Part shown: positions 13,030-20,311 of the stretch, piece after piece | Numbering within the stretch: position 1 is the first letter of the stretch | Layout of the letters: the number at the start of each line of letters is the position of its first letter | From: Actinomycetes bacterium | Lineage (GTDB): Bacteria; Actinomycetota; Acidimicrobiia; Acidimicrobiales; RAAP-2 | Length of the DNA stretch: 20,945 nt | Direction of reading: 5' to 3' | NCBI GenBank assembly: GCA_021800645.1 | Contig: JAJYYT010000001.1 | Coordinates: 1-20,945 of the forward strand | Translations under genes and position numbers: made by a program | Notes under the pieces: model-generated | Told to the model about the DNA's origin: nothing | The model's database searches: none | What the model saw: only the letters and a program-made list of their open reading frames with translations

Positions 13030-14298
13030 TCACGCCGCGTCCACGCGCATCATCATGTAGCGCCGGGGAGCGACCCGGACGCGCCGGTAGCCGGTCAGCC
13101 AGGGGAACGACGCCTGGTCGCCAGCGTCGACGCGCAGCAGCGCGGGCCGCAGCGCGACCAGCTTGTCGGGCGACGACAGGATCGTGACGTCGTCGGGCGA
13201 CAACCGGCTGAGCACCCTCGGGCCAAGCTGCTGGTTGCCCCGTCCGAGCAGCATTCCCTGCCCCCCGATCACCCCGAGGATCAGCCCCGTCCGCGGGTAC
13301 TCGTCGACGAGCCCGAGGATCTCGTCCTCGCTCAGGTCGACCCCGACGAGCTCCCCGCGCGTGACGGCGTCGACGCCGAGCACGTCCCCTTCGAGGCCGA
13401 GCGCGCCGAGCACCCGGGAGGTGGTGGTGCCCGGACCGACGAGATAAAGGGTCTCCGGATCGAGCTCAAACGCCACAGCCTCGGCGAGCGTGTCCAGCGC
13501 GGTACCGCCCTGGAGCGACGTCGAGCTCTTGGTGCCGACGAGGCGGCCGTCGTCCGCGCGCGGGACGAGCGCGACCCCGATCAGGGTGTTCGCCATGGGG
13601 CCGGGCTCCACTGCTGGCTGCGCTGTTTGGACCGCTCGGTCGCTCCCGGCCCACTCTCCTGCTCGCCGTCCGCGCTCGCCCAGCGCGTCGGCGTCATGCG
13701 ATCGTCCTCCGTGCATGCGGTCGGCCGGATGAGCGTCGACGACCTCGGCCGTCGTGAGCAGCGCCGGCAAGACCTCGCCGTCCGGGACCCGCGCGAGTCT
13801 CCGGAGGTGCTGCGCGGCCAGGTCACCGGCGGCCTCGGGGGTGGCGGCGAAGACGCCCGAGCGCATCTTCACCCCAGCGGGGATGCCGAGGAGGGGGATC
13901 GAGCGCCCCACCGCGGAGAGGACGTCGGCCGCGGTGCCGTCGCCTCCGGCGAAGAGGAGGAGGTCGGCACCCGCGCCCGCCGCGGCGGCCGCGGCCGCGG
14001 CCGTGTCGGCGGCCGAGGTTGGGTTGCCGACGCCGACGTCGAGCAGTCGCACCCGCAGACCGCTCGACGCTGCGACGACGGCGCCCATCGACGCGGGTGC
14101 CGCGAGGACGGTGACGTCGTCGGCGCCCCGGCTGGAGGCAAGGCGTCGCAGCGCCCGCGCCGAGCGCAACGGTGCAACCGGCGAGCCGCCGCGGCGGCGG
14201 GCCTCGACGGCGCGGGCGGCGGTGTCGGTGCCGTGCAGCCCGACGCGCCCTCCCATCCCGGCGACGGGGTTGACGAGGAAGCCGACGAGCCGTCCCAT
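13030..14298 (-). CDS. ATP-NAD kinase family protein (AcoX type)
   Basis: A 422-residue member of the AcoX branch of NAD kinases. The N-terminus MGRLVGFLVNPVAGMGGRVG, LLLFAGGDGTAADV (GGDGT at 118-122, the ATP-binding signature), GIPAGVKMRSGVFA (138-151), YLVGPGTTT (285-293) and the late blocks VIGGQGMLLGRGNQQ and SSPDKLVALRPALLRVDAGD all match. The physiological substrate of AcoX proteins is not settled; NAD is assumed from the family. Between residues about 188 and 236 the usual V-D-x-D-E-D-A-x-R linker is replaced by an unrelated polar stretch rich in Arg, Asp and Gly. The gene follows the aminotransferase by 16 bases on the same strand and shares its operon. The ribosome site before ATG 14298 is weak (AAGG, 10 bases off), suggesting coupling to the upstream gene. 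Confidence 0.8.
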   Translation of the reverse strand: MGRLVGFLVNPVAGMGGRVGLHGTDTAARAVEARRRGGSPVAPLRSARALRRLASSRGADDVTVLAAPASMGAVVAASSGLRVRLLDVGVGNPTSAADTAAAAAAAAGAGADLLLFAGGDGTAADVLSAVGRSIPLLGIPAGVKMRSGVFAATPEAAGDLAAQHLRRLARVPDGEVLPALLTTAEVVDAHPADRMHGGRSHDADALGERGRRAGEWAGSDRAVQTAQPAVEPGPMANTLIGVALVPRADDGRLVGTKSSTSLQGGTALDTLAEAVAFELDPETLYLVGPGTTTSRVLGALGLEGDVLGVDAVTRGELVGVDLSEDEILGLVDEYPRTGLILGVIGGQGMLLGRGNQQLGPRVLSRLSPDDVTILSSPDKLVALRPALLRVDAGDQASFPWLTGYRRVRVAPRRYMMMRVDAA

Positions 14299-14314
14299 TG
14301 CAGCGGTGCCTTGC

Positions 14315-15685
14315 TCAGCCTCGAGGCAGGGTGGCGAGGGTCTCATCGAGGGCGCGGCGGACCCCGTCCACCATCTGGTCGATCTCGCTCTCGCTGACGA
14401 CGAACGGGGGCGAGAAGGCGAGGGTGTCGGCTTCGGGCAGCGCCCGGGTGATGACGCCATGCCCGATGCTGGCTCGCGCGACACGCCCCCCCACCTTCAG
14501 GGCCGGGTCGAAGCGCTCGAGCGGGTCGCGCGACGCGACGAGCTCGACCGCCGCGATGAGGCCCTCGCCTCGCACCTCACCCACGTGGGCGTGGCCCTCG
14601 AAGCGCTCGCGCAGGCTCTCGAGCATGTAGGCGCCGCGCTTGGCCGCCTGCTCGACGAGGCCGTCACGCTCGACGATGTCCAAGTTCGCCAGGGCCGCCG
14701 CAGCCGCGAGCGGGTGCGCGGAGTACGTGTAGCCGTGGCCGAAGGCGCCGAACCGATCGCTCCCTTGGGCGAGCACGTCGAAGACGCGGGCCGACACGTA
14801 GCTCGCCGAGAGTGGCACGTAAGCCGAGGTGATGCCCTTGGCCGTGGTCATGATGTCAGGCTCGATCCCGAAGCGCTCCGTGCCGAACCACCGACCCAGG
14901 CGGCCGAAGCCGCAGACCACCTCGTCGGCGATGAGGAGCACGTCGTAGCGGCGGAGGACCTCTTCGACCGCCTGGAAGTAGCCGGCCGGAGGGATGATCA
15001 CCCCGCCGGCCGCCTGGACCGGCTCGGCGATGAAGGCGGCGACCGTCTCGGGGCCCTCGGCCACGATGAGCTCCTCGAGCTCTCTGGCAAGGTCCGCGGT
15101 GAACTCTTCGTCGGTCATCCCGGGCTCGGCTTCCCACAGACGCTGGGGGGCGCGGACGTGGCGAATCATCGGGAGCGGTGCGTCGAAGCCGGCGTGCACG
15201 TTGTCGAGCCCGGTGAGACCCGCCGTGAGGGCAGTCACGCCGTGGTAGCCGCGTCGGCGCGAGATCAGCTTCTTCTTCTCGGGCCGGCCCAGCACGTTGT
15301 TGTAGTACCAGACGAGCTTGATCTCGGTGTCGTTCGCGTCCGACCCGCTGTTCCCGAAGAACACCTTTGACATCGGCACCGGCGCGGTGGTGACGAGACG
15401 CTCGGCGAGGTGCGTCGAGACGTCGTTCCCCATCGAGGAGAAGGAGTGGTAGTAGGACAGGCGCTTGGACTGTGCGGCGATCGCGTTGGCGATCTCGGTG
15501 TTGCCGTACCCGACGTTCACGCACCACAGGCCGGCCATCGCGTCGAGGTAGCTGTTGCCCTTCGAGTCGAAGAGGCTGCACCCGCTCCCCTCGACGATCA
15601 TGAGGGCACCTCCCTGGAGGTGGTCCCGGATGGAGGTGAACGGGTGGAAGACGTACCGGCGGTCCAGGTCCTCGAGGGATTGCAA
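14315..15685 (-). CDS. Class III (omega-type) aminotransferase
   Basis: A PLP enzyme of 456 residues that moves an amino group, probably from the terminal amine of a diamine or omega-amino acid to pyruvate or a similar acceptor. Evidence: LDAMAGLWCVNVGYG (47-61) and GNSGSDANDTEIKLVWYYNN (111-130), both typical of the omega-amino acid:pyruvate / putrescine:pyruvate branch; the cofactor Asp254 in LIADEVVCGFGRLG; the PLP lysine K283 in TTAKGITSAYVPL; and the late block GYTYSAHPLAAAAALANLDI. I chose the TTG start at 15685: GAGGAAGG lies 7 bases upstream and family homology begins at once (SLEDLDRRYVFHPFT). The frame is open further, but that overlaps the divergent dehydrogenase gene. First gene of the five-gene minus-strand run. 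Its neighbour dehydrogenase would oxidise the semialdehyde it makes. Confidence 0.88.
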   Translation of the reverse strand: MQSLEDLDRRYVFHPFTSIRDHLQGGALMIVEGSGCSLFDSKGNSYLDAMAGLWCVNVGYGNTEIANAIAAQSKRLSYYHSFSSMGNDVSTHLAERLVTTAPVPMSKVFFGNSGSDANDTEIKLVWYYNNVLGRPEKKKLISRRRGYHGVTALTAGLTGLDNVHAGFDAPLPMIRHVRAPQRLWEAEPGMTDEEFTADLARELEELIVAEGPETVAAFIAEPVQAAGGVIIPPAGYFQAVEEVLRRYDVLLIADEVVCGFGRLGRWFGTERFGIEPDIMTTAKGITSAYVPLSASYVSARVFDVLAQGSDRFGAFGHGYTYSAHPLAAAAALANLDIVERDGLVEQAAKRGAYMLESLRERFEGHAHVGEVRGEGLIAAVELVASRDPLERFDPALKVGGRVARASIGHGVITRALPEADTLAFSPPFVVSESEIDQMVDGVRRALDETLATLPRG

Positions 15686-15761
15686 TGCGGTTCCTTCCTC
15701 GCGCACGATAAGCGAACAAGCGTCCGACCTACGAACGATGCACGATAGTATCGAGGCTTCG
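15686..15761. promoter_or_regulatory. Divergent promoter with overlapping inverted repeats
   Basis: This 76-base gap serves two opposed genes. TAGTAT (15746-15751, plus) ends 10 bases before the dehydrogenase ATG, suggesting a leaderless message. Its complement reads TACTAT (15745-15750, minus) and can serve the aminotransferase with a leader of about 50 bases that includes GAGGAAGG. The same bases form the palindrome cgata-g-tatcg (15743-15753), and atcga-ggct-tcgat follows at 15750-15763. These are candidate operators, perhaps for the IclR protein at 7069. Confidence 0.45.
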
Positions 15762-17291
15762 ATGACGCCACCCACTCCATCCACCTTGCTCGACTCGGCG
15801 GCGCGGGTCGCCGCCGCCAGGCTCGAGCAGCTCCGAAGGGCTGGGCTGCTCCGCGAGGACCTCTTCGTGGACGGCCGCTGGAGGCCGGCCTCGACCGGCC
15901 GGCGCCTCGAGGTGCGCGACCCGGCGACCGGCGAGCTGGTCGGCTCGGTGGCCACAGCGTCCGCCACCGACGTCCACGACGCGGTCGCGGCCGCCGCCGG
16001 CGCGCTTGGCGCCTGGAGGGCGCTGCCCGCCGGGGCTCGCGGCGAGGTGCTCTCGCGCTGGCAGGAGCTGCTCCTCTCCCGGACCGGGGACCTCGCCGCC
16101 CTGCTCACGATCGAGCAGGGCAAGCCGATCGGCGAGTCCGTCGGCGAGCTCACCTACAGCGCGGCCTTCCTGCGCTACTTCGCCGAAGAGGCGCGCCGGA
16201 GCTACGGGGAAGTGATCCCGCACAACCGGCCCGGGCGCCGCCTCTTCGCGCTACGCCAGCCCATCGGCGTCGTCGCCGCCATCACGCCGTGGAACTTCCC
16301 CGCGCTCATGATCGTCCGGAAGGTCGCACCTGCCATCGCGGCGGGCTGCACGGTGGTCCTCAAGCCGCCGAGCGAGGCGCCCCTCTCGGCGCTCGCGCTG
16401 GCAGAGCTCGCCTCGCAGGCCGGCATGCCGCGAGGGGTGCTGAACGTGGTGCACGGAGACCCGGTGGTCGTGGGCGCGGCCCTCACCGAGTCGCCGGACG
16501 TGCGCATGCTCACGTTCACCGGTTCGACCGAGGTCGGCAAGCTCCTGATGGCCCAGTGCGCACCAACCGTGAAGCGTGTGGCACTCGAGCTCGGCGGCAA
16601 CGCGCCCTTCGTCGTGTTCGACGACGCCGACCTCGACGCCGCGGTCGCCGGAGCCATCGAGTCCAAGTTCCGCAACGCAGGCCAGACCTGCGTGTGCGCC
16701 AACCGCGTGCTCGTCCAAGCGGGGGTCCACGATGAATTCGTCGAGCGCTTCGCCCGAGGCGTCGCCGACCTGGTCGTTGGGCACGGCATCGACCCCGCTG
16801 TGCACGTAGGCCCGCTCATCGACGAGCAGGCGCTCGTCAAGGTGGAGCGACACCTCGACGACGCCGTCTCCATGGGTGCCGAGGTGCGCTGGGGCGGGCA
16901 TCCCCACAAGCTCGGAGGGACCTTCTTCGAGCCCACCGTCGTAGTCGGCGCCGAGGCCGGGATGACCATCGCGCGCGAGGAGACGTTCGGCCCGGTGGCG
17001 CCCGTGTTCCGCTTCGAGACCGAGGAGGAGGCGCTCGCCCTCGCCAACGCCACCGAGTCCGGGCTCGCCGCCTACTTCTACACCCGCGGCCTGGGCCGCG
17101 CCCTGCGCTTCGGCGAGGCGCTGGACTTCGGTGTGGTCGGGGTCAACACGGGCTCCATCTCATACGAGGGCGCCCCGTTCGGCGGCATGAAGCAGTCCGG
17201 CCTGGGGCGAGAGGGGTCGCACCACGGTCTCGAGGAGTTCTTGGAGGTGAAGTACCTCTGTGTGGACGGGGTGACAGCTCCGGGTCACTGA
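15762..17291 (+). CDS. NAD(P)-dependent succinate-semialdehyde-type aldehyde dehydrogenase
   Basis: An aldehyde dehydrogenase of 509 residues, closest in pattern to the GabD / succinate-semialdehyde branch. It oxidises a semialdehyde to the acid in the cytoplasm. Key residues: N178 in ITPWNFP, K201 in VVLKPPSEAPLSA, the cofactor loop TFTGSTEVGK (251-260), general base E276 in ALELGGNAPF, and nucleophile C310 in FRNAGQTCVCANRV. Late blocks EETFGPVAPVFRF and GGMKQSGLGREGSHHG are standard. A 30-residue extension precedes the first strand (LFVDGRW). The start at ATG 15762 is supported by the TAGTAT -10 box just upstream; ATG 15738 in the same frame lies before that box. Divergent from the omega-aminotransferase, a classic transaminase/dehydrogenase pair for GABA, beta-alanine or diamine-derived substrates. 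Confidence 0.9.
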   Translation: MTPPTPSTLLDSAARVAAARLEQLRRAGLLREDLFVDGRWRPASTGRRLEVRDPATGELVGSVATASATDVHDAVAAAAGALGAWRALPAGARGEVLSRWQELLLSRTGDLAALLTIEQGKPIGESVGELTYSAAFLRYFAEEARRSYGEVIPHNRPGRRLFALRQPIGVVAAITPWNFPALMIVRKVAPAIAAGCTVVLKPPSEAPLSALALAELASQAGMPRGVLNVVHGDPVVVGAALTESPDVRMLTFTGSTEVGKLLMAQCAPTVKRVALELGGNAPFVVFDDADLDAAVAGAIESKFRNAGQTCVCANRVLVQAGVHDEFVERFARGVADLVVGHGIDPAVHVGPLIDEQALVKVERHLDDAVSMGAEVRWGGHPHKLGGTFFEPTVVVGAEAGMTIAREETFGPVAPVFRFETEEEALALANATESGLAAYFYTRGLGRALRFGEALDFGVVGVNTGSISYEGAPFGGMKQSGLGREGSHHGLEEFLEVKYLCVDGVTAPGH

Positions 17292-17354
17292 GAAGGACGC
17301 GGCGCGCAGCTGCATCGGGCGAGGCGAGGGCGCGTCGAGGAAGAGGAGGGAGAG

Positions 17355-17849
17355 ATGACCGAGCGAGAGTCAGCCGACACCGTGGTGCGGGAGCTGAGCG
17401 ACAAGCAAGCGATCGCAGAGGTTCTCTACTCGTACTGCGCCTTCCTCGACAAGATGGACCTCGACGCGCTGGCGGCGCTTTTCACCGAGGACTGCATCGT
17501 CGACTACGGCCCCGAGCCGCGACTGCACAGCAGCGGCGCCGCGGGGCTACGCCAGGACCTCGCCCGGATGTGGCGCTGGGCGCGAACCTCTCACCACCTC
17601 TCGAACGTCCTGGTCACTCTGGACCCCGACGGGTTCGGGGCCCGCGCCCTCAGCTACGTCGTCGCCTGGCACGAGCGACCCGACGGCTCGACGGCGACGA
17701 TGATGGGCCAGTACGAGGACCGGCTCGTGCGAGGCGCTGACGGCCGCTGGCAGATCTCCTCGCGTCGCCAGCTCCTCACCGGCAACGACGCCGGGTTCGA
17801 CGTGAACATCAACCGCTTCGAGCGGCTCCCGCGGCCGCCGGGTGCCTGA
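17355..17849 (+). CDS. SnoaL/NTF2-like fold protein
   Basis: A 164-residue protein of the SnoaL-like NTF2 superfamily, a cone-shaped alpha+beta barrel used for isomerases, cyclases, ring-hydroxylating dioxygenase beta subunits or simple ligand binding. Typical features: the helical start DKQAIAEVLYSYCAFLDKMD, LAALFTEDCIVDYGP, the TSHHLSNVLVTLD strand pair and YEDRLVRGADGRWQISSRRQ near the end. ATG 17355 follows a strong ribosome site (AGGAGGGAG). It lies 63 bases after the aldehyde dehydrogenase in the same direction, so it is probably co-transcribed. The fold says little about the reaction. The 3' end overlaps the convergent DapA-like gene by 41 bases. Confidence 0.8.
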   Translation: MTERESADTVVRELSDKQAIAEVLYSYCAFLDKMDLDALAALFTEDCIVDYGPEPRLHSSGAAGLRQDLARMWRWARTSHHLSNVLVTLDPDGFGARALSYVVAWHERPDGSTATMMGQYEDRLVRGADGRWQISSRRQLLTGNDAGFDVNINRFERLPRPPGA

Positions 17850-18825
17850 CGCCGGTGGTGACGGCCGGCGCTCCTGCCGTTTCGGCTGCCGTTTGGGTGT
17901 CCAGCTCGTCGACGACCTCGTCGAGACGTCGCATGAGGGCAGTGAGGGTCGCCACCCGGCGCTCTCCCTCCTCGCCGAGCGCGCCGAAGGAGGTGATGGG
18001 TGGGCGCACGTCGCCGACCGGATGGCCGGCGACGGCGGCGAGCCGCTTCGAGTAGCACTGGTGGCCGTAGGTCGGGTGCCCCTCGGCGATCGTGTGGTCC
18101 ATCGCGTCGAGCAGGCGCTGGATGCGCCGCGCGTCGTCCACCCTGCCCTGCTCGAGGAGCGCCCACATCCGCGCCGAGGCCCTCGGCACGTAGTTGCCGT
18201 ACGGGTTCACGTAGCCGATGGCGCCGAGGAGGTACGAGTCCACTGCGCGCTCACCCGCGTAGACGTTCATGATCCCGTCGGTCGCCTCGATGACGTCGCG
18301 CACCCGGGCGAGGTCCCGGCTCGACTCCTTGATGTAGCGGATCTGCTCGAACGCGCGCGTGAGACGGGCGACGAGCGACGCCGACATGTCCACGTTGGAG
18401 GTGACCGGGTTGTTGTAAAGCATGATCGGCACGCTCACCGCCTCGCAGATCGCCCGGTAGTAGCCGAAGATCTCGTCGTCGGTGGGCGTGTAGTAGTAGG
18501 GCGGGAGGACCATGAGGCCGTCGGCGCCGAGCTCCTCCGCTTGGCGGCTGAAGGCGACCGCCCGAGGCGTGAAGGCGTTCATGGTGCCGACCAGCACGGG
18601 GACCCGCCCGGCGATCTCGTCCACCGTGGTCTCGACGACCTGGGAGCGCTCGGTGTCGCTCACGGCGAGGAACTCCCCGGTGGTCCCGAGGACGATTACC
18701 CCCGGCACCCCAACCTCGAGCTGCCACGCGAGGAAGCCTCGGAGCGCGTCGGTGTCGACGCGCGAGCCGTCCTCGCTGAACGGCGTGACGCAGACCGTGT
18801 AACTTCCGTGGAATTGAGGTGCCAT
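17809..18825 (-). CDS. Dihydrodipicolinate synthase (DapA) superfamily lyase/aldolase
   Basis: A TIM-barrel Schiff-base enzyme of about 338 residues. K166 in IRYIKESSRD is the Schiff-base lysine, Y137 in IMLYNNPVTSN is the catalytic tyrosine, and GTTGEF (47-52) is the pyruvate-carboxylate loop. The superfamily includes lysine biosynthesis enzymes but also catabolic aldolases and the 1-pyrroline-4-hydroxy-2-carboxylate deaminase of hydroxyproline breakdown. With an amino-acid oxidase next door, a catabolic role is more likely than lysine synthesis. The last 40 residues (about 300-338) form an extra Ala/Thr/Gly-rich tail. The start at ATG 18825 has AGAGAGG 6 bases upstream; ATGs at 18831 and 18846 are also in frame. 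Divergent from the FAD oxidase and convergent with the SnoaL-like gene. Confidence 0.85.
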   Translation of the reverse strand: MAPQFHGSYTVCVTPFSEDGSRVDTDALRGFLAWQLEVGVPGVIVLGTTGEFLAVSDTERSQVVETTVDEIAGRVPVLVGTMNAFTPRAVAFSRQAEELGADGLMVLPPYYYTPTDDEIFGYYRAICEAVSVPIMLYNNPVTSNVDMSASLVARLTRAFEQIRYIKESSRDLARVRDVIEATDGIMNVYAGERAVDSYLLGAIGYVNPYGNYVPRASARMWALLEQGRVDDARRIQRLLDAMDHTIAEGHPTYGHQCYSKRLAAVAGHPVGDVRPPITSFGALGEEGERRVATLTALMRRLDEVVDELDTQTAAETAGAPAVTTGVRHPAAAGAARSG

Positions 18826-18856
18826 GGCCATCCTCTCTGCGAACATCTAGTCGCAC

Positions 18857-18862
18857 AGTGTA
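18857..18862 (-). promoter_or_regulatory. -10 element for the DapA-like gene
   Basis: On the minus strand TACACT lies about 32 bases before the chosen ATG, placing transcription start near 18850. The leader then contains the AGAGAGG ribosome site. A start at ATG 18846 would be almost leaderless. No comparable element is clear for the divergent oxidase gene in the rest of this 113-base gap. Confidence 0.4.
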
Positions 18863-18938
18863 CGCCGCGCCGCTCTTCCCGATCCCGCTCAGCGCCCGCG
18901 CCGTCGCCCCCGCCTCCTGCGCGTAGCCGCGAGACCAT

Positions 18939-20213
18939 ATGCACGGATCCCGCATCCGGTCGGTCGCTCCGGTGCGGCTTGCCGGCGAAGCTGCAGCAGT
19001 GAACAGCGCGACGGCTGGCGATCCCGAGTGCGCTGCCCGCCGCTGCGACGTGGCGGTCGTCGGCGGTGGCATCACCGGGTGCGCCACGGCGTACCACCTC
19101 GCGCGTTCGGGCGCGTCGGTCGTCCTGGCGGATCGTGCTGACGTGGGGACCGAGGCGTCGGGACGCAACGCGGGCAGCCTGCACGGCCAGATCCAGCGCG
19201 AACCCTTCGAGCGACTGGGGACCCACTGGGCCCGCGACTTCCTCCCCGCCCTCCGGTTCCTCCTCGACGCGCTCCAGTTGTGGGCCGGTCTCGGGGAGCT
19301 GCTGGGTACCGACCTCGAGGTCCGTACCGAGGGCGGCCTGCTCCTTGCTGACGACTCCGCCCAGATGCGTCACATCGAGGACAAGGTGCGCATCGAGCGC
19401 GAGGCAGGGCTCGACGCGCAGGTGCTCGCGCGCGCCGACGTCGTGGCGCTCGCCCCCTACGTCGCCGACCGTGTGGTCGGGGCGGGGTTCAGCCCGGTCG
19501 AGGGCAAGGCCAACCCCATGCTCGCGGTGCCCGCTTTCGCTCGTGCCGCCGCGCGTGCAGGTGCCGAGATCCGCGCTCGGTGCCCCCTTGTCGACCTGGA
19601 CGTGCACGGCGCGGCGGCCCGGCTGACGTTCGCAGTGCGGAGGGCCGGGCGCACCGAGACGCAGGTACTCGAGGCGGACCGGGTGGTCCTCGCGACGGGC
19701 GACGCCCTTGCGGGTCACGTGGCGTCGGTGGCGCCCGGCGTCTTCCTCCCCGTCTCGACTGAGCCCGTCCAGGTCGCGGCGACCGAGCCGCTGCAGCCCT
19801 TCGTCCGTCACCTCCTCTACTACGCGGGCCAGCGCCTCACGCTCAAGCAGGCGAGCGCCGGGACCGTCCTCATCGGTGGGGGATGGCCCGCGCGCCTCGA
19901 GCCGGGGACGGGGTACCCGCTCGTTAGCCTCGACTCCCTGCGCGCCAATCTCGCCGTGGCCCTCGGCGTCGTCCCGCGCCTCGCCTCCGCCCTGGTGCTG
20001 CGGTCGTGGGCAGGGATCGGCAACGGCACGCCCGACCATCGTCCCGTGCTCGGCACCCTCCGCAGCGCGCCCCGGGTCGTCGTCGGTCTGTTCCCGCACA
20101 TGGGGTTCACCGCGGGCCCGCTCATGGGCCGCGTGCTCGCCGACCTTGCGGCCGGGCGCACGCCGGAGCTGGATCTCGCGCCTTTCCGACCCGAACGCTT
20201 CGCTGCTGACTAA
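18939..20213 (+). CDS. FAD-dependent amino-acid oxidase/dehydrogenase (DadA/SoxB/LhpB-like)
   Basis: A flavoprotein of the DAO superfamily, 424 residues in the long form, oxidising a D-amino acid, imino acid or N-methylated amino acid to an imine. The N-terminus carries the FAD fold CDVAVVGGGITGCATAYHLA (GGGITG 42-47) followed by GTEASGRNAGSLHGQ, the flavin-contacting loop. The C-terminal RSWAGIGNGTPDHRPVLG and GLFPHMGFTAGPLMGRVLAD are the expected closing flavin motifs. ATG 18939 gives a 35-residue lead before the fold; GTG 18999 would give a shorter and more typical N-terminus, and neither has a good ribosome site. Members of this branch often pair with an Fe-S flavoprotein like that at 8000-9865, so the two may be subunits of one dehydrogenase. 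Divergent from the DapA-like gene. Confidence 0.85.
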   Translation: MHGSRIRSVAPVRLAGEAAAVNSATAGDPECAARRCDVAVVGGGITGCATAYHLARSGASVVLADRADVGTEASGRNAGSLHGQIQREPFERLGTHWARDFLPALRFLLDALQLWAGLGELLGTDLEVRTEGGLLLADDSAQMRHIEDKVRIEREAGLDAQVLARADVVALAPYVADRVVGAGFSPVEGKANPMLAVPAFARAAARAGAEIRARCPLVDLDVHGAAARLTFAVRRAGRTETQVLEADRVVLATGDALAGHVASVAPGVFLPVSTEPVQVAATEPLQPFVRHLLYYAGQRLTLKQASAGTVLIGGGWPARLEPGTGYPLVSLDSLRANLAVALGVVPRLASALVLRSWAGIGNGTPDHRPVLGTLRSAPRVVVGLFPHMGFTAGPLMGRVLADLAAGRTPELDLAPFRPERFAAD

Positions 20214-20249
20214 AGGATCGGTGCGGTGCTCACACGTCGCCTGGGGGCT

Positions 20250-20264
20250 CCCCGCCCGACGGGG
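20250..20264 (+). terminator. Short GC hairpin after the FAD oxidase gene
   Basis: ccccg and cgggg enclose a 5-base loop 37 bases after the oxidase stop. There is no T-run and the stem is short. It might slow transcription before the next gene but is weak as a terminator. Confidence 0.25.
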
Positions 20265-20311
20265 TGCAAACTTGGGATCGGGGACGTGACAGGCGCGCGA
20301 GGAGGAGAGCG

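Noticed and set aside
9946..14397. Long plus-strand open frames (9946-11613, 11340-12803, 12727-14397)
   Set aside because: They are antisense to the GcvPB-like, GcvPA-like and AcoX-like genes and show no family motifs; stop-poor frames are normal at this GC content.
17842..20099. Long frames antisense to the DapA-like gene (17842-19002 plus) and the FAD oxidase (18696-20099 minus)
   Set aside because: Composition is that of shadow frames, and the opposite strands hold clear catalytic motifs.
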